Notes: generated from the sequence alone by a model not told the origin. A DNA stretch of 37,631 bases from Oscillospiraceae bacterium (GCA_015063545.1 SVTX01000016.1:1-37631), one strand, 5' to 3'; shown: positions 22,296 to 32,048, numbered from the stretch's first letter. Translations and numbers: made by a program.

Positions 22296-25247
22296 TTAAT
22301 ATTTACTTGTGGGAATGACTTCCTCGCCGTTTACGACCTTATTTGCGTCCGAAATAAGCTTTTGCGCAAAGGACGAGAGAATATAGAACTTTCCGTACGC
22401 GTTCTGAGAGCTTGATTCTGCATCGGGAGAATCAAGAGACTCTATGGTCAGGTACGCGCGGCGTTCGGAAAAGCGATATACTCGATAAACAAGATAACGT
22501 GTATTTCCCTTTATATCCTCGATGAAAACTGTCATTTTGAGCATACAGGGATTGCCTTCCGATGTATCGGAGAAGTTATCAAGCTCACGCAGAGCTGCCA
22601 TTTCTTCCTCGCTGAGCTCGCAAACACCCTCCATGCTTCCGTAAACAAGTCCCATATAGAACTGCTGGAAGTTATATATGGCAAGCTTTTGCTGAGCGTT
22701 TCCAATGATGTCTGTGGAGTTAAACGTATAGTTCAATTCTTTGCCGTTGGCATAAATATACCCTACGTACGGAGAATTGTCTGTCATCTGTATAGTTCCC
22801 GCATCACCGGTATTGGGATCTATTACAAGAGTGGTTCCGTCGGGGGTTGTGTAGAAATCAGCCGTGAACCATATTCCGGGCGCGCAGTCTGTCTTTGTAG
22901 CGGTCGTTGTGGTTCCCTTTTCCTTGTCATACAGTGAGATCTTGTTTGCGGATGAGTCAAAGGAAATAAAGCCCGATGACAAGGAATATATTCTTTCTCT
23001 TACGCCAAATGCCGTTATCTCAATGCTGTTTGCAAAGAGCTTGCTTGACGTTTTATCCGCAACGTAAACGTTGTTTGAAGCGCTCGAAACGACCGCCCAC
23101 CGGCTCTCGTCACCCGCCTTGTAATCCGCGTTTACAAGCACGTAGCTTCCCTTCGCGGTAATGAATACGTTGCCCTTGTACCACGTGCCCTTGCCGTATT
23201 TTTCATATGTTTGTGAAAGCTCGGCGCCTGCTGTGGAATCCTTTGGGAGAAGGAATACGTACTTTCCTACTCCGTCTGTTATAAAGTAATCCGTGGAGTA
23301 CGCAACGGTTCCGGGTATGTTCTCGGGTTGTACTACCTGATTGCCGTTTGTGTCCGTTATGACCATTGTCGCATACAGAAGACCGTCGGGCGAAATGTTG
23401 TAGTAATAATAAACGTATCCGTCGTTGTTTCCGTCGTTATTGCTGTCAAGCCCCTCGCTCTCTGCCAAAAGGAAACCGTCGCCTTGAGCAGTTCCCTCCT
23501 GATAAGGAAGGCCTGTTACGAGAAAGTCTCTGTTGCCTACGGGAGTCAGGGTGGTTTTGTCTTGAACAAGCACATACTTTCCGTCTATTTCGGATATATT
23601 GAATTTTTTGCCGTCAAGTCCTTCGAATTCTGTCTTGGTTATTGGGAAGAAGTTGCCGTCAAGTGTTTGGGAATCATCGGTGCTGAAGTGTATATTTGTA
23701 TCCGGAGCTTCAATGATAATATCGGTCACGTGGCCTATGCTGTGCTGCATGTAAGCGGGATCATACCAGTCAAACTCATTCCAAGCGAGAAACTCAAAAG
23801 AGCTTTCCGATACGCAAACCACCATGTCATATGTGTCGGAATAGGCATAGTAAGTGCCGTCCTTGTTTTGCTCGGAGATATACACCTTGTTGAATACCTT
23901 TATCTCTTTGCCCTCTTCATTGACCGTCGGATAGTAGTAGGACAGAACGTATTTGGGTTGTAAAAGACCAAACTTTTCAAGCTCCCCGTCTGTGGGGCCA
24001 AGCTTTTCGGTCTTTACAAAATCAGTCTGATAAAGGTCCTGAAGCATAAACGAGATGTTTGTTCCGTTTATATAGTATCCGTCGGAATAGCCCAGGTGTG
24101 AGATATAGGGAAGGTTTGCGTATATGCTGTTTGTGCGCGCATCCATGTCTTGGAAGCTGAAGTGGCAGATCTTCTCGCTGTAAAGCTCGAACATTTCACT
24201 GTAGTATGCATCATATTCTTCCTGAGTTCCTGTCATTATTCCGTTTTGGGTGTCGCCGAATTTATCCTTGAGCGCCTGCTCTATTGCGGCATAGTCTATT
24301 TTGTTGTAGAGCTTGAAGTCTTCAACGCAAACATAATCGGTAGAGCCCATTTGATAAACGATAGCCGGGGATATAACCGATTCTATAGGTTGCAAAAGGT
24401 AGTCGCCTATTCCCGATGCGGCAAGAACGAATACGGAATTTTTAGGCGCGTAGCGTGCGTAGTAGCTGTTGCCTGTTACTGTAGGATCTCCTATATATAA
24501 GGTATAGGTCTTTCCGCTTGCCGTGGTGATTGTGGCGGTTGCGGGAGTATAGTCATAAGTTGTTTCGGTAATATTTCCGTCCTCGTCTGTTTCGGTTTTT
24601 ACTCTTTGTTCCGCTGCGAGACCGTATTCTGCCCAGTCTATCGATCCGTCGGGGAGAGTCTTGGGATTTTCAAGCTTTATTGTGGAAAGAGTGTATCCGC
24701 ATGCAGACATCAAGTAAGCAAAGGCCTCCTGAGAATACGTTACAGTCTCGTGGCCTACAAGCTCAAACGTATTCAGCTTTTTGCGCAAAAACGAATACGA
24801 GCCGAACTCGTTTGTTACGTCAAGTCTATCTATTATCTGATCCTTGGGAAGAGAAGATGTTCCCGATGCGCTGTATACGTTATAAGACAGCTGAGGATAT
24901 ATAAGCTCTCTCCCCGAATCCAGATAATATTCACCCGTCGAGGGATCTACGTAAACGAGCGCGCCCGAATCGGTTATATAATAACCGTCCTCTGTTTTTG
25001 AAAGAGGGGTTTCACTATCCTTTGGACAAAGGGCGTAATTGCCACTTATCTTTTTGATGTGATATACGGTGCCGTCGTTGGGATCTGTAAATTCGATTGG
25101 CAGATCCTTGACTATTTTGTTGACCGTAATAAGAACTGCGCTCAGCAAAAGCACGGCGCACACCAGAATAATTATGGCGATGCGCTGTTTTTTGAGCATG
25201 CTTTTGGACTTTTTAGCTCTGTTTACGGTATCTTCTATTTTTGACAT
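22296..25247 (-). CDS. DUF4340-type extracytoplasmic protein of a Gld-like ABC system
   Basis: 983 aa, long for the family. One N-terminal helix (about 22-44, IAIIILVCAVLLLSAVLITV) anchors a large exported region rich in Tyr, Thr and Asp. The segment around 110-290 matches the DUF4340 pattern (DRLDVTNEFGSYSFLRKK, TATITTASGKTYTLYIGD, GNSYYARYAPKNSVFVL). Later blocks repeat a KNTFVLV/YVLVNADYKAG style, suggesting several related beta domains. A segment LDSNNDGNNDG (about 612-622) resembles a calcium-binding loop. DUF4340 proteins typically end operons encoding GldA/F/G-like exporters, as here. Function is unknown; a periplasm-equivalent partner of the permease is inference. The start has AGGTG upstream. 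Confidence 0.78.
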   Translation of the reverse strand: MSKIEDTVNRAKKSKSMLKKQRIAIIILVCAVLLLSAVLITVNKIVKDLPIEFTDPNDGTVYHIKKISGNYALCPKDSETPLSKTEDGYYITDSGALVYVDPSTGEYYLDSGRELIYPQLSYNVYSASGTSSLPKDQIIDRLDVTNEFGSYSFLRKKLNTFELVGHETVTYSQEAFAYLMSACGYTLSTIKLENPKTLPDGSIDWAEYGLAAEQRVKTETDEDGNITETTYDYTPATATITTASGKTYTLYIGDPTVTGNSYYARYAPKNSVFVLAASGIGDYLLQPIESVISPAIVYQMGSTDYVCVEDFKLYNKIDYAAIEQALKDKFGDTQNGIMTGTQEEYDAYYSEMFELYSEKICHFSFQDMDARTNSIYANLPYISHLGYSDGYYINGTNISFMLQDLYQTDFVKTEKLGPTDGELEKFGLLQPKYVLSYYYPTVNEEGKEIKVFNKVYISEQNKDGTYYAYSDTYDMVVCVSESSFEFLAWNEFDWYDPAYMQHSIGHVTDIIIEAPDTNIHFSTDDSQTLDGNFFPITKTEFEGLDGKKFNISEIDGKYVLVQDKTTLTPVGNRDFLVTGLPYQEGTAQGDGFLLAESEGLDSNNDGNNDGYVYYYYNISPDGLLYATMVITDTNGNQVVQPENIPGTVAYSTDYFITDGVGKYVFLLPKDSTAGAELSQTYEKYGKGTWYKGNVFITAKGSYVLVNADYKAGDESRWAVVSSASNNVYVADKTSSKLFANSIEITAFGVRERIYSLSSGFISFDSSANKISLYDKEKGTTTTATKTDCAPGIWFTADFYTTPDGTTLVIDPNTGDAGTIQMTDNSPYVGYIYANGKELNYTFNSTDIIGNAQQKLAIYNFQQFYMGLVYGSMEGVCELSEEEMAALRELDNFSDTSEGNPCMLKMTVFIEDIKGNTRYLVYRVYRFSERRAYLTIESLDSPDAESSSQNAYGKFYILSSFAQKLISDANKVVNGEEVIPTSKY

Positions 25248-25292
25248 GTTAATTTCACCTGTTTTGTTATTTTAAGCCGAATGTTGTATCGG

Positions 25293-27026
25293 TTATAAAT
25301 GCTTGCGGCGGATGCGTATTATCACGCAAACGCAGAGAAATACAAGCGGAGGGATAAAGCAAAGGTACGCCATGATTCTTGAGGGCTTTACCGTTTGGTA
25401 CATCACGTCGTTTATTTCATACTCGTAGAATGCCTTGAAATCAAGGGATACGGGTATATTTTTCTCGCTTGTATATCTGAAGGTCGAGAGCAGTACGTCT
25501 GAGTTTCCAAAGGCTGCGGAATCCAGATATTCGTTACTGAAGAACTCGGTGGAGGATGCGCCTATGACAAACGATCGCAGGTTTGTGATGCTGTAATAGG
25601 TGTCCTGTACCTGTTTTGCTTCCTCTGTGAGCGTAAAGAGCCTGAACTGTTCTATATCGCTTGCGTATTTTGTGGAATTTGAAGCCGTAGCGAAGGAGTT
25701 TTCTCCCGAGAGAAATACATCGTACATTGTACGGGAAATTCCGTTTTTGTAATAGCTATAGATAACGCCGTCCTCACCGCTTCCATCGCTCTTGGAGTTG
25801 ACGAACACCTTGCGGTAGCTCTCTGAGGGGGTAAGGGCGCACGAAGAGCCGAATGCCACCACGGGGGGATAGGGGAGCGCTCTGAGGTCTGTGGTTATGG
25901 AAGCGCCGAGACCTGCCGATGCGTATTTTCCTATAAGAATATTTCCGTCTTTGTCTGTGCAGGAGATGTTGTCGTATATTTCGTAGTTTTCATCTATTCC
26001 CGCTTCGTTTGTTGCTCTCATGGGAGAGATTCCCCACTCGTCGAGGTATTCCTCGAGATTTGTCAGTGTGGGAGTTTGTCTGTCACAGATATAGAAGAAT
26101 GCGTTTGCATCATCAATATATTTGTCAAGCTTGTCTATTTCGGATATTCCGGTCGATCCGGAATTTCCAAATGCATAAAAATCCTTTGTCGGAGCAAAGC
26201 ATATCATCATTCTGCAGTTTTCGGGGATGGCATCGCGCTCAAGGTCCAAAAGTTCTACCCTGTAGCCCGCGCCCTCTATAATTTTTATGAACGAGGAATA
26301 CTTTTCCTTTACCGTTATCTTGTCTCCGTCGCGGTCAAACAGACCTTCTCCGTGGTTGGTAGTAAGAGCGCAAACAGGAGAGTCTGTGCGAGTCAGAGAG
26401 AGGATAGTTGCGGTAAATTTCTTTTCTCCGTTGTATGCCCATACCTCTCCCACATCCTCATCTACTGTGAAGAAGGAGTTTAATGTGTGCACACCGAACT
26501 CTGTGCCGAACGAAAAAATAACGTCGGTGGGGTTTATGGTGGAGGCAGAGGTTATCTTGTACTTTTGTACCGAAGAAGGATTTTTCTTGACATCGGTGTA
26601 TTCGATGTTGAAATGTTCGGGGAATTCCTTTCTGAGCGTACGCGCGGTGTAGTGTACAAGTCTGGTGTGTTCATTCTCGTCAAGAATATCGGGATCGGAG
26701 CAGAATATTATATCGACCTTTAGCTTTTCAAGGCCCTTTTGTTCCCTGTCGGCGTTTATCCTGTCTATAGAGGTTATGACGTCGCTTGCTATGAGCCCCT
26801 CAAATTGCTCGGAGGCGGTGTAAAGACTTTGCATTTCTGCATATTTGGGGAGAGTAAGGTCAACGTACCAGAGACGTTTGTACGCAAATATGCCAAAGAT
26901 TATGTTTATGATGATGACTGCAAGTATGACCGACGCGGTTATAACAGCACCGAGTCTTTTTTTCAGCTTTCTTGATTTTTCGTATTTAATATCCGTGAGC
27001 TGTTCGGGAGTTTGATTATCAAGCAT
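25293..27026 (-). CDS. GldG-like ABC-transporter-associated protein, paralogue 2
   Basis: 577 aa. An N-terminal helix (about 26-48, VITASVILAVIIINIIFGIF) leads to an exported domain, and a C-terminal helix (about 548-570, IMAYLCFIPPLVFLCVCVII) ends in basic residues. The order is the same as in the neighbouring paralogue: N-terminal helix, LEKLKVDIIFCSDPDIL, VIFSFGTEFGVHTLNSFFTV, YNGEKKFTATILSLT, ALTTNHGEGLFD, MMICFAPTKDFY. These match GldG/ABC-2 auxiliary proteins (GldG_N-like, DUF4350-like). Start ATG with GGAGG nine bases upstream. The two paralogues lie 39 bp apart and probably arose by tandem duplication. Confidence 0.82.
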   Translation of the reverse strand: MLDNQTPEQLTDIKYEKSRKLKKRLGAVITASVILAVIIINIIFGIFAYKRLWYVDLTLPKYAEMQSLYTASEQFEGLIASDVITSIDRINADREQKGLEKLKVDIIFCSDPDILDENEHTRLVHYTARTLRKEFPEHFNIEYTDVKKNPSSVQKYKITSASTINPTDVIFSFGTEFGVHTLNSFFTVDEDVGEVWAYNGEKKFTATILSLTRTDSPVCALTTNHGEGLFDRDGDKITVKEKYSSFIKIIEGAGYRVELLDLERDAIPENCRMMICFAPTKDFYAFGNSGSTGISEIDKLDKYIDDANAFFYICDRQTPTLTNLEEYLDEWGISPMRATNEAGIDENYEIYDNISCTDKDGNILIGKYASAGLGASITTDLRALPYPPVVAFGSSCALTPSESYRKVFVNSKSDGSGEDGVIYSYYKNGISRTMYDVFLSGENSFATASNSTKYASDIEQFRLFTLTEEAKQVQDTYYSITNLRSFVIGASSTEFFSNEYLDSAAFGNSDVLLSTFRYTSEKNIPVSLDFKAFYEYEINDVMYQTVKPSRIMAYLCFIPPLVFLCVCVIIRIRRKHL

Positions 27027-27065
27027 TTGATCCTACCCTCCTTTCGTTAGAATTTAATGTGTATA

Positions 27066-28601
27066 TCACGAGCGCTTTCTCCTTACAAGAACAAATATTC
27101 CCGCAAGTGTTGCTATTGTGGCGGGAGCCGCGCAGAGAACAACCGTTATAATTACGGCATTTCTGTTTGTAAGGCTTTGTATCGGGGGGGGCTGCAAGGG
27201 ACGGGATGTAAGAGTCATGGGGCTGTTTTTGTTGCCCATATACTCAAATACTCGCATCAATGCTTCTCCGTTTCCGTAGACGGTGGATTGCAAAGCGTCC
27301 TCGGAGCAGAAAGCCACCGAGGTTCCCGCTACAAGACACGCAGTCTTTCCTGTTTCTGTTTTTTGCGTAGTTGCAGACATAAGCGTAAAGGGTGAATCCG
27401 TTGCTCTCGCAACTACTTCGCCGCCCGCCCAAGCCTCAGCCGATGAGTAGGAAGAGAGTATGGGAGACATGGTACGCTCGCCGCTAACAAAGTTACCATT
27501 TCCGTCGGACTTGAAGCCGTCGGCAGGGGAAATTGCGGTGGCCTGAGCGAAAACAGCCTTTTTGCTCATTTCACCGAAAATAGATTTTGCGGTGGCGTTT
27601 TCGGATGTTTTTGCGAGCACGTTGTAAGCATCACCCAATACGGAATTTGCGGTGTCGCGGAGCAGATAGCAGTTTTCAACACCCTTATTTGAGGAGTGCA
27701 TGTAATTTACGCCCCAAGCACCAAGGAACTTTTCAAATTTCGGCAAAGCGCCAGACGCAAACGTATTTGGTGAGAGCAGAACCATATATTTTCCGCCCGC
27801 GGCCATATAATTATCAAGCTTTTGGGTTTCGGAAACCGCCGAAATGCTGCTCTCCTCGCGAATATCGTGAGTGGGATTTACCGTAACAAGAAGAGCGCAA
27901 TCCGAGGGGATTTCCTCTGTGGAAAGGTCTATGAACGCGTAATTGTATCCCGCGTCTGCGACAAGAAACATAAGCTCAGAATCATCAAGACCTTCGCCGT
28001 GATTGAGCGTAAAGTAGCATGTAGGAGTTTCATTGGATACAATTCTCAAAAAAGCCGATGCGATTCTGCGTTCACCGTTATAGGCGGTGGGCGTTTCGGT
28101 GTTTCCGTCACTCATAACGTAAAACTGTGCTATTGAAAGTGTGGTATATTTATCCCCAAAAACAAACACGATGTCACTGTCCGAAGTAACGCCGTAAGTT
28201 TTTGCGAGCTTCGGATTTTCCCATACGTTGAGATGCTCGGTTGCGATCCTGTCCGGGTATTTTTCCTTGAGCTCAAGAATGCTGTTGAGCACGTATTCCT
28301 GTGACAGCTCATCATCAAGATTTTCAAGCTCGTCGCAGAAGATTATCTTGATCTTGTTTTTTTCTCCCGATGCCTTATTTGCTTTGTCCATCAAGGGGAA
28401 AATAGTGTTTTCAAGATAGGCTTCGCATTTTTCGCTGATTCCGTACGCAAATTCCGAGGACATGTTTACCCCCCAACCGTAGCTGTACGCAAGCGCGGAA
28501 AACGCGGCATTGATTATTATGACTGCCGCAACGACCAGAACAGTCAGCGCCAAGGAAACGCTGCCGTATTTTATCTTGCGGCCACGAAAAATGTTTTTCA
28601 T
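27066..28601 (-). CDS. GldG-like ABC-transporter-associated protein, paralogue 1
   Basis: 511 aa from the ATG at 28601 (GGGGGA upstream). The N-terminal helix is about 17-40 and the C-terminal helix about 485-507 (VIITVVLCAAPATIATLAGI, then RRKRS). The exported part contains KIKIIFCDELENLDDEL, IVFVFGDKYTTLSIAQFYVM, AYNGERRIASAFLRI, CYFTLNHGEGLDDSEL and ALLVTVNPTHDI. The TLNHGEGL and YNGE-R blocks are shared with the next gene, showing common descent. GldG proteins pair with GldF and GldA in gliding Bacteroidetes; in Clostridia the role is unknown. A C8 tract near the 3' end (27184-27191 as G) codes for part of QPPPIQ. Confidence 0.82.
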   Translation of the reverse strand: MKNIFRGRKIKYGSVSLALTVLVVAAVIIINAAFSALAYSYGWGVNMSSEFAYGISEKCEAYLENTIFPLMDKANKASGEKNKIKIIFCDELENLDDELSQEYVLNSILELKEKYPDRIATEHLNVWENPKLAKTYGVTSDSDIVFVFGDKYTTLSIAQFYVMSDGNTETPTAYNGERRIASAFLRIVSNETPTCYFTLNHGEGLDDSELMFLVADAGYNYAFIDLSTEEIPSDCALLVTVNPTHDIREESSISAVSETQKLDNYMAAGGKYMVLLSPNTFASGALPKFEKFLGAWGVNYMHSSNKGVENCYLLRDTANSVLGDAYNVLAKTSENATAKSIFGEMSKKAVFAQATAISPADGFKSDGNGNFVSGERTMSPILSSYSSAEAWAGGEVVARATDSPFTLMSATTQKTETGKTACLVAGTSVAFCSEDALQSTVYGNGEALMRVFEYMGNKNSPMTLTSRPLQPPPIQSLTNRNAVIITVVLCAAPATIATLAGIFVLVRRKRS

Positions 28602-28616
28602 CAAGATCCCCCAATA

Positions 28617-29363
28617 TCAGCCCCAGCGGCGTTTTTCGTAAACTCTTATTGTGAGGAAAACGAATACAAAGCAAAGGGAGAAGTAGTACAGAAGCGCGGC
28701 AAAATCAAATATTCCAGCGCTGAAGTACTCAAATCTGGAGTACACGGATACCCAGTCGATGATGGCTCTTATCCAACGTATGTTGATAAGTCCCGACAAA
28801 AAGCCTATGCAGATAAAGCCCAAAATCACGGCGATCGTAACGATAGATGCCGCAAGCTGGTTTTCCGTCAGCGCGGAAATGAACGTTCCTATGGCGATAA
28901 ATGCCGCACCAAGGAGAACAAGACCTATAAGACAGCCGAGAAGCTGGCTTGTGACGGGGCCTATGTTAGTTTCCGTATAAGAAAGCCCTTCCCTTTCCTT
29001 TGATGCAATAACGTAAAGAGGAATGAAATTTATGCAGGACAAAGCCACATTGCCCAAAAACAGAGACAGCGCGGCGAGGAATTTACCCATTACCATGCCG
29101 GTGAGCGTTACGGGTGCGGTGAGAAGGAGCTGTTCTGTTCGCATTTTTCGCTCTTCGGCAAAAAGTCTCATGGTGAGAATAGGAATAAGTACCGCAAGCG
29201 CGAAGATCATTATGATGAAATAAGTAGATGTGTCATACGTCTGCGACAAGAGCGTGGTAAAACAACACGCAAATGCCGATATAAGAAGAAAAATTCCCGA
29301 AAAAACATATCCTATGGGATTGGAAAAATAGGACAGCATTTCCTTTTTGTATATAGCTATCAT
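28617..29363 (-). CDS. ABC-2 type permease, GldF-like
   Basis: 248 aa with six predicted helices: YVFSGIFLLISAFACCFTTL, FIIMIFALAVLIPILTM, FLAALSLFLGNVALSCINFI, LLGCLIGLVLLGAAFIAIG, AASIVTIAVILGFICIGFL and ALLYYFSLCFVFVFLTI. The cytoplasmic EERKMRTEQLLLTAPVT segment after helix 2 is characteristic of ABC-2 permeases of the GldF/NosY type and contacts the ATPase. It lies between the ATPase (27 bp) and the first GldG-like gene (15 bp). The substrate is unknown; exporters of this type move lipids, polysaccharides or peptides. Confidence 0.9.
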   Translation of the reverse strand: MIAIYKKEMLSYFSNPIGYVFSGIFLLISAFACCFTTLLSQTYDTSTYFIIMIFALAVLIPILTMRLFAEERKMRTEQLLLTAPVTLTGMVMGKFLAALSLFLGNVALSCINFIPLYVIASKEREGLSYTETNIGPVTSQLLGCLIGLVLLGAAFIAIGTFISALTENQLAASIVTIAVILGFICIGFLSGLINIRWIRAIIDWVSVYSRFEYFSAGIFDFAALLYYFSLCFVFVFLTIRVYEKRRWG

Positions 29364-29390
29364 GTCAAGATCCTTTCGTTTGTGAGTGAA

Positions 29391-30476
29391 TTACTCGTCA
29401 TCCTCAAGAGGCGCCTGTTCCTCTTGCTTTTTTTCTGCATCAACTATAAGGTTCTCCGCCATTTCTCTCTCAAGAGTGTTTCTTGTGCGGAGCTTGCTCT
29501 TTTTGGCGGTGTTTCTTGTGTAGCGGGGCGTATTTTCGGCATCCTGAGTTTTATCTACTACCGAAATAAAGATGTCTTCAAGGCTGAGGCCGAGGGCTTC
29601 AAGGCCGATAAGCGCCCATCCGCGCTCGGACAGAGTGTAGAAAAGCTTTTTTCTTATATCTACGCCAAACTCGCTTTCCAGCATGTATGTGTACGCATCT
29701 CCATCCTTTTCGGCGAGAGCCTCTGCGTAAACTATGCCGGGGAGAGATTTAAGCATCGAGAGTATTTCCTTTTGAGGGCCGCATATTTTTGCGTTAAAGC
29801 GGCGGTTGTTCTCCACTACACGGGTAATATTTTCGGTCTTTTCATCCGCAACTATCTTGCCCTTGTTGATGATTATGATACGGTCGCATACCGCCTGCAC
29901 CTCTTGAAGGATATGTGTGGAAAGAATAACGGTGTGTGTTTTACCGAGCGTTCTGATAAGATTTCTTATCTCAATTATCTGTTTGGGATCAAGACCGACG
30001 GTGGGCTCGTCGAAAATTATAACGTCGGGATTTCCGATAAGAGCCTGCGCTATTCCCACTCTCTGGCGGTATCCCTTGGAAAGATTTTTGATAAGTCTTT
30101 TTCTGACGTCACTGATCTTTACTACCTCGCATATCTCGTCAAGATGAGGCTTTCTGGGCAGTGTGCATCCCTTAAGCTCATAGCTGAACTTGAGATATTC
30201 ATCCACCGTCATATCAAGATATAGGGGGGGCTGTTCGGGAAGATAACCGATGAGCTTTTTTGCGCCAAGGGGATCTGACATGATGTCAATGCCCGAAACA
30301 GAAGCGCGTCCGGAATCCGCGGAGAGGTAACCCGTGAGAATATTCATGGTCGTGCTCTTTCCCGCGCCGTTCGGACCGAGAAAGCCTACGGTCTCACCCG
30401 ACTGTATTTCAAAGCTGATGTCGTCCACGGCGCAATTTGAACCGTACGTCTTTACCAAATGCTGTATCTTTATCAT
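29391..30476 (-). CDS. ABC transporter ATP-binding protein, GldA-like
   Basis: 361 aa from the ATG at 30476 (GGAG seven bases upstream, MIKIQHLVKTYG); the longer form from 30518 lacks a ribosome binding site. Walker A is GPNGAGKST (34-42), the signature is NLSKGYRQRVG (131-141, LSKGY instead of LSGGQ) and Walker B is VIIFDEPTVGLDP (152-164). The H-loop is in VILSTHILQEVQ. A regulatory domain follows to about 305. The last 55 residues are a charged, low-complexity tail absent from typical members. First gene of the operon, with the permease, two GldG-like proteins and DUF4340 protein behind it on the same strand. Confidence 0.94.
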   Translation of the reverse strand: MIKIQHLVKTYGSNCAVDDISFEIQSGETVGFLGPNGAGKSTTMNILTGYLSADSGRASVSGIDIMSDPLGAKKLIGYLPEQPPLYLDMTVDEYLKFSYELKGCTLPRKPHLDEICEVVKISDVRKRLIKNLSKGYRQRVGIAQALIGNPDVIIFDEPTVGLDPKQIIEIRNLIRTLGKTHTVILSTHILQEVQAVCDRIIIINKGKIVADEKTENITRVVENNRRFNAKICGPQKEILSMLKSLPGIVYAEALAEKDGDAYTYMLESEFGVDIRKKLFYTLSERGWALIGLEALGLSLEDIFISVVDKTQDAENTPRYTRNTAKKSKLRTRNTLEREMAENLIVDAEKKQEEQAPLEDDE

Positions 30477-30524
30477 TTCTTGTCTCCGTATTTTTGATTT
30501 GTTAAAAAATATAAACAATATAAC

Positions 30525-30552
30525 ATTCTATATTATATTCTTTATTTGTAAA
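30525..30552 (-). promoter_or_regulatory. Possible promoter of the Gld-like ABC operon
   Basis: On the minus strand, TTTACA (30552-30547), a 16-bp spacer and TAGAAT (30530-30525). The region is very AT-rich, so other choices exist. The 30477-30803 gap also contains a GTGAT/ATCAC hairpin with a TTTTTGT/ACAAAAA core (30602-30631) and the ahcY promoter. Confidence 0.45.
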
Positions 30553-30671
30553 CTCGTAATGAACAGCATTATCTCATGTTATCGTTTTTTCTGATTTTTT
30601 CGTGATGTTTTTGTGCAAAGACAAAAATCACAGATTTTTTCGCGCAAAAAACGTCTGTTTTGCCAATCCTC

Positions 30672-30700
30672 TTGACTTGTGAGACAAATTCTGCTAAAAT
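30672..30700 (+). promoter_or_regulatory. Sigma-A promoter of ahcY
   Basis: TTGACT (30672-30677), 17-bp spacer, TAAAAT (30695-30700). The leader is about 97 nt and contains two short hairpins (AGAACA/TGTTCT near 30730 and GCGA/TCGC near 30780) but no riboswitch I can recognise. Confidence 0.7.
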
Positions 30701-30803
30701 TAAAATCGGAGAAGTTTGTGTCAAAAGAACATTTGTTCTGTTTGGCGACAAAAATACGCAGAAATATATTGAAAGGTTGCGAACAAATCGCGAGTGGACA
30801 AAC

Positions 30804-32048
30804 ATGAGTAATATAACGAATATTTCCCTTGCCCCTTCGGGCAGAGATAAGATCAACTGGGTGCGTTCCTACATGCCTCTTTTGACGGCCATCGAAAATG
30901 AGTTTAAACAGACACAGCCCTTTGCGGGTATGACGATATCCATGTCGATACATCTGGAGGCAAAAACTGCGAATCTTGCCAAGGTTCTCCGTGCCGGCGG
31001 AGCGAATGTGTACGTTACGGGATGCAATCCGCTTTCCACGCAGGATGACGTTGCGGCGGCGCTTGCAGACGAGGGCTTTGAGGTAAACGCGCATCACGGA
31101 GCGAGCGACGAGCAGTATGTTGCAGACCTCAAGGCAACGCTTTCCGCCAAGCCCGATCTTATCATAGATGACGGAGGAGATTTTATAGGCCTTTTGCACG
31201 GCGAATGCCGCGATCTCGGCGTAAATCTTATAGGCGGCTGTGAGGAGACTACAACAGGTATCCACAGACTTCGCGCAAGAGAGGCCGCAGGACTTCTTGA
31301 TTACACGATGATAGATGTAAACGACGCAGATTGCAAACATTTGTTCGATAACAGATACGGCACTGGACAGTCCACGCTCGACGGCATAATGAACTCAACA
31401 AACCTTATAATTGCAGGAAAAACCGTGGTAATTGCAGGCTACGGTTGGTGCGGTAAGGGCATGGCGATGAGAGCAAAAGGAATGGGTGCTGTTGTAGTTG
31501 TTACCGAAATAGATCCCGTAAAGGCTATTGAGGCAGTTATGGACGGATTCAGAGTGATGCCTATGAGTGAGGCGGCAAAAATAGGCGATCTGTTCGTAAC
31601 GCTTACCGGTTGCTCCGACGTGCTTACAAAAGAACATTTTGAAGTTATGAAGGACGGAGTTTTGCTTTCAAACAGCGGTCATTTTGACGTGGAGATAAAC
31701 AAGCAGCAGCTCGCGCAGATGGCAGACAAAGTAATCCGCCGCAAGCCTAATATTGATGGCTACTATTTGCCCGACGGAAGAATTATCAACTTGCTTGCAG
31801 AAGGCAGACTTGTAAATCTCGCCGCAGGAAACGGACATCCCGCAGAGATCATGGATATGAGCTTTGCAATTCAGGCTCGCTCGCTCGAATATCTCGCAAG
31901 AAATAAAGGAAAATTTGAGAAAAAGCTTTATTCCGTGCCCGCAGAAATAGACAAAGCGGTAGCAAAAATGAAGCTGGAAACACTTGGATTTGGTATAGAT
32001 ACACTCACTCCCGAGCAGGAGGAATATCTTAATAAAGTAGAAGCGTAA
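30804..32048 (+). CDS. ahcY: S-adenosylhomocysteine hydrolase (adenosylhomocysteinase)
   Basis: 414 aa from the ATG at 30804. This start gives the family-typical SLAPSGRDKINWVRSYMP near the N-terminus, though the ribosome binding site is weak (CGAGTGG). The enzyme splits S-adenosylhomocysteine, the inhibitory by-product of methyltransferases, into adenosine and homocysteine. Visible motifs: GCNPLSTQDDVAAAL, DDGGDF, GGCEETTTGIHRL, CKHLFDNRYGTGQSTLDGI (with the catalytic Lys), the NAD-binding VIAGYGWCGKGMAMRAKGMG (about 208-227), and SNSGHFDVEI. It is the shorter form lacking the insertion of about 40 residues found in eukaryotic and many proteobacterial enzymes. It is not in an obvious methionine operon here. 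Confidence 0.96.
   Translation: MSNITNISLAPSGRDKINWVRSYMPLLTAIENEFKQTQPFAGMTISMSIHLEAKTANLAKVLRAGGANVYVTGCNPLSTQDDVAAALADEGFEVNAHHGASDEQYVADLKATLSAKPDLIIDDGGDFIGLLHGECRDLGVNLIGGCEETTTGIHRLRAREAAGLLDYTMIDVNDADCKHLFDNRYGTGQSTLDGIMNSTNLIIAGKTVVIAGYGWCGKGMAMRAKGMGAVVVVTEIDPVKAIEAVMDGFRVMPMSEAAKIGDLFVTLTGCSDVLTKEHFEVMKDGVLLSNSGHFDVEINKQQLAQMADKVIRRKPNIDGYYLPDGRIINLLAEGRLVNLAAGNGHPAEIMDMSFAIQARSLEYLARNKGKFEKKLYSVPAEIDKAVAKMKLETLGFGIDTLTPEQEEYLNKVEA

Noticed and set aside
27184-27191. Frameshift at the C8/G8 tract in the GldG-like gene
   Set aside because: The frame is continuous through the tract and the C-terminal membrane helix follows in the same frame, so the gene appears intact.
30701-30803. 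SAH or SAM riboswitch in the ahcY leader
   Set aside because: Only two short hairpins are seen in about 97 nt, and none of the conserved core sequences of these riboswitches was recognised.
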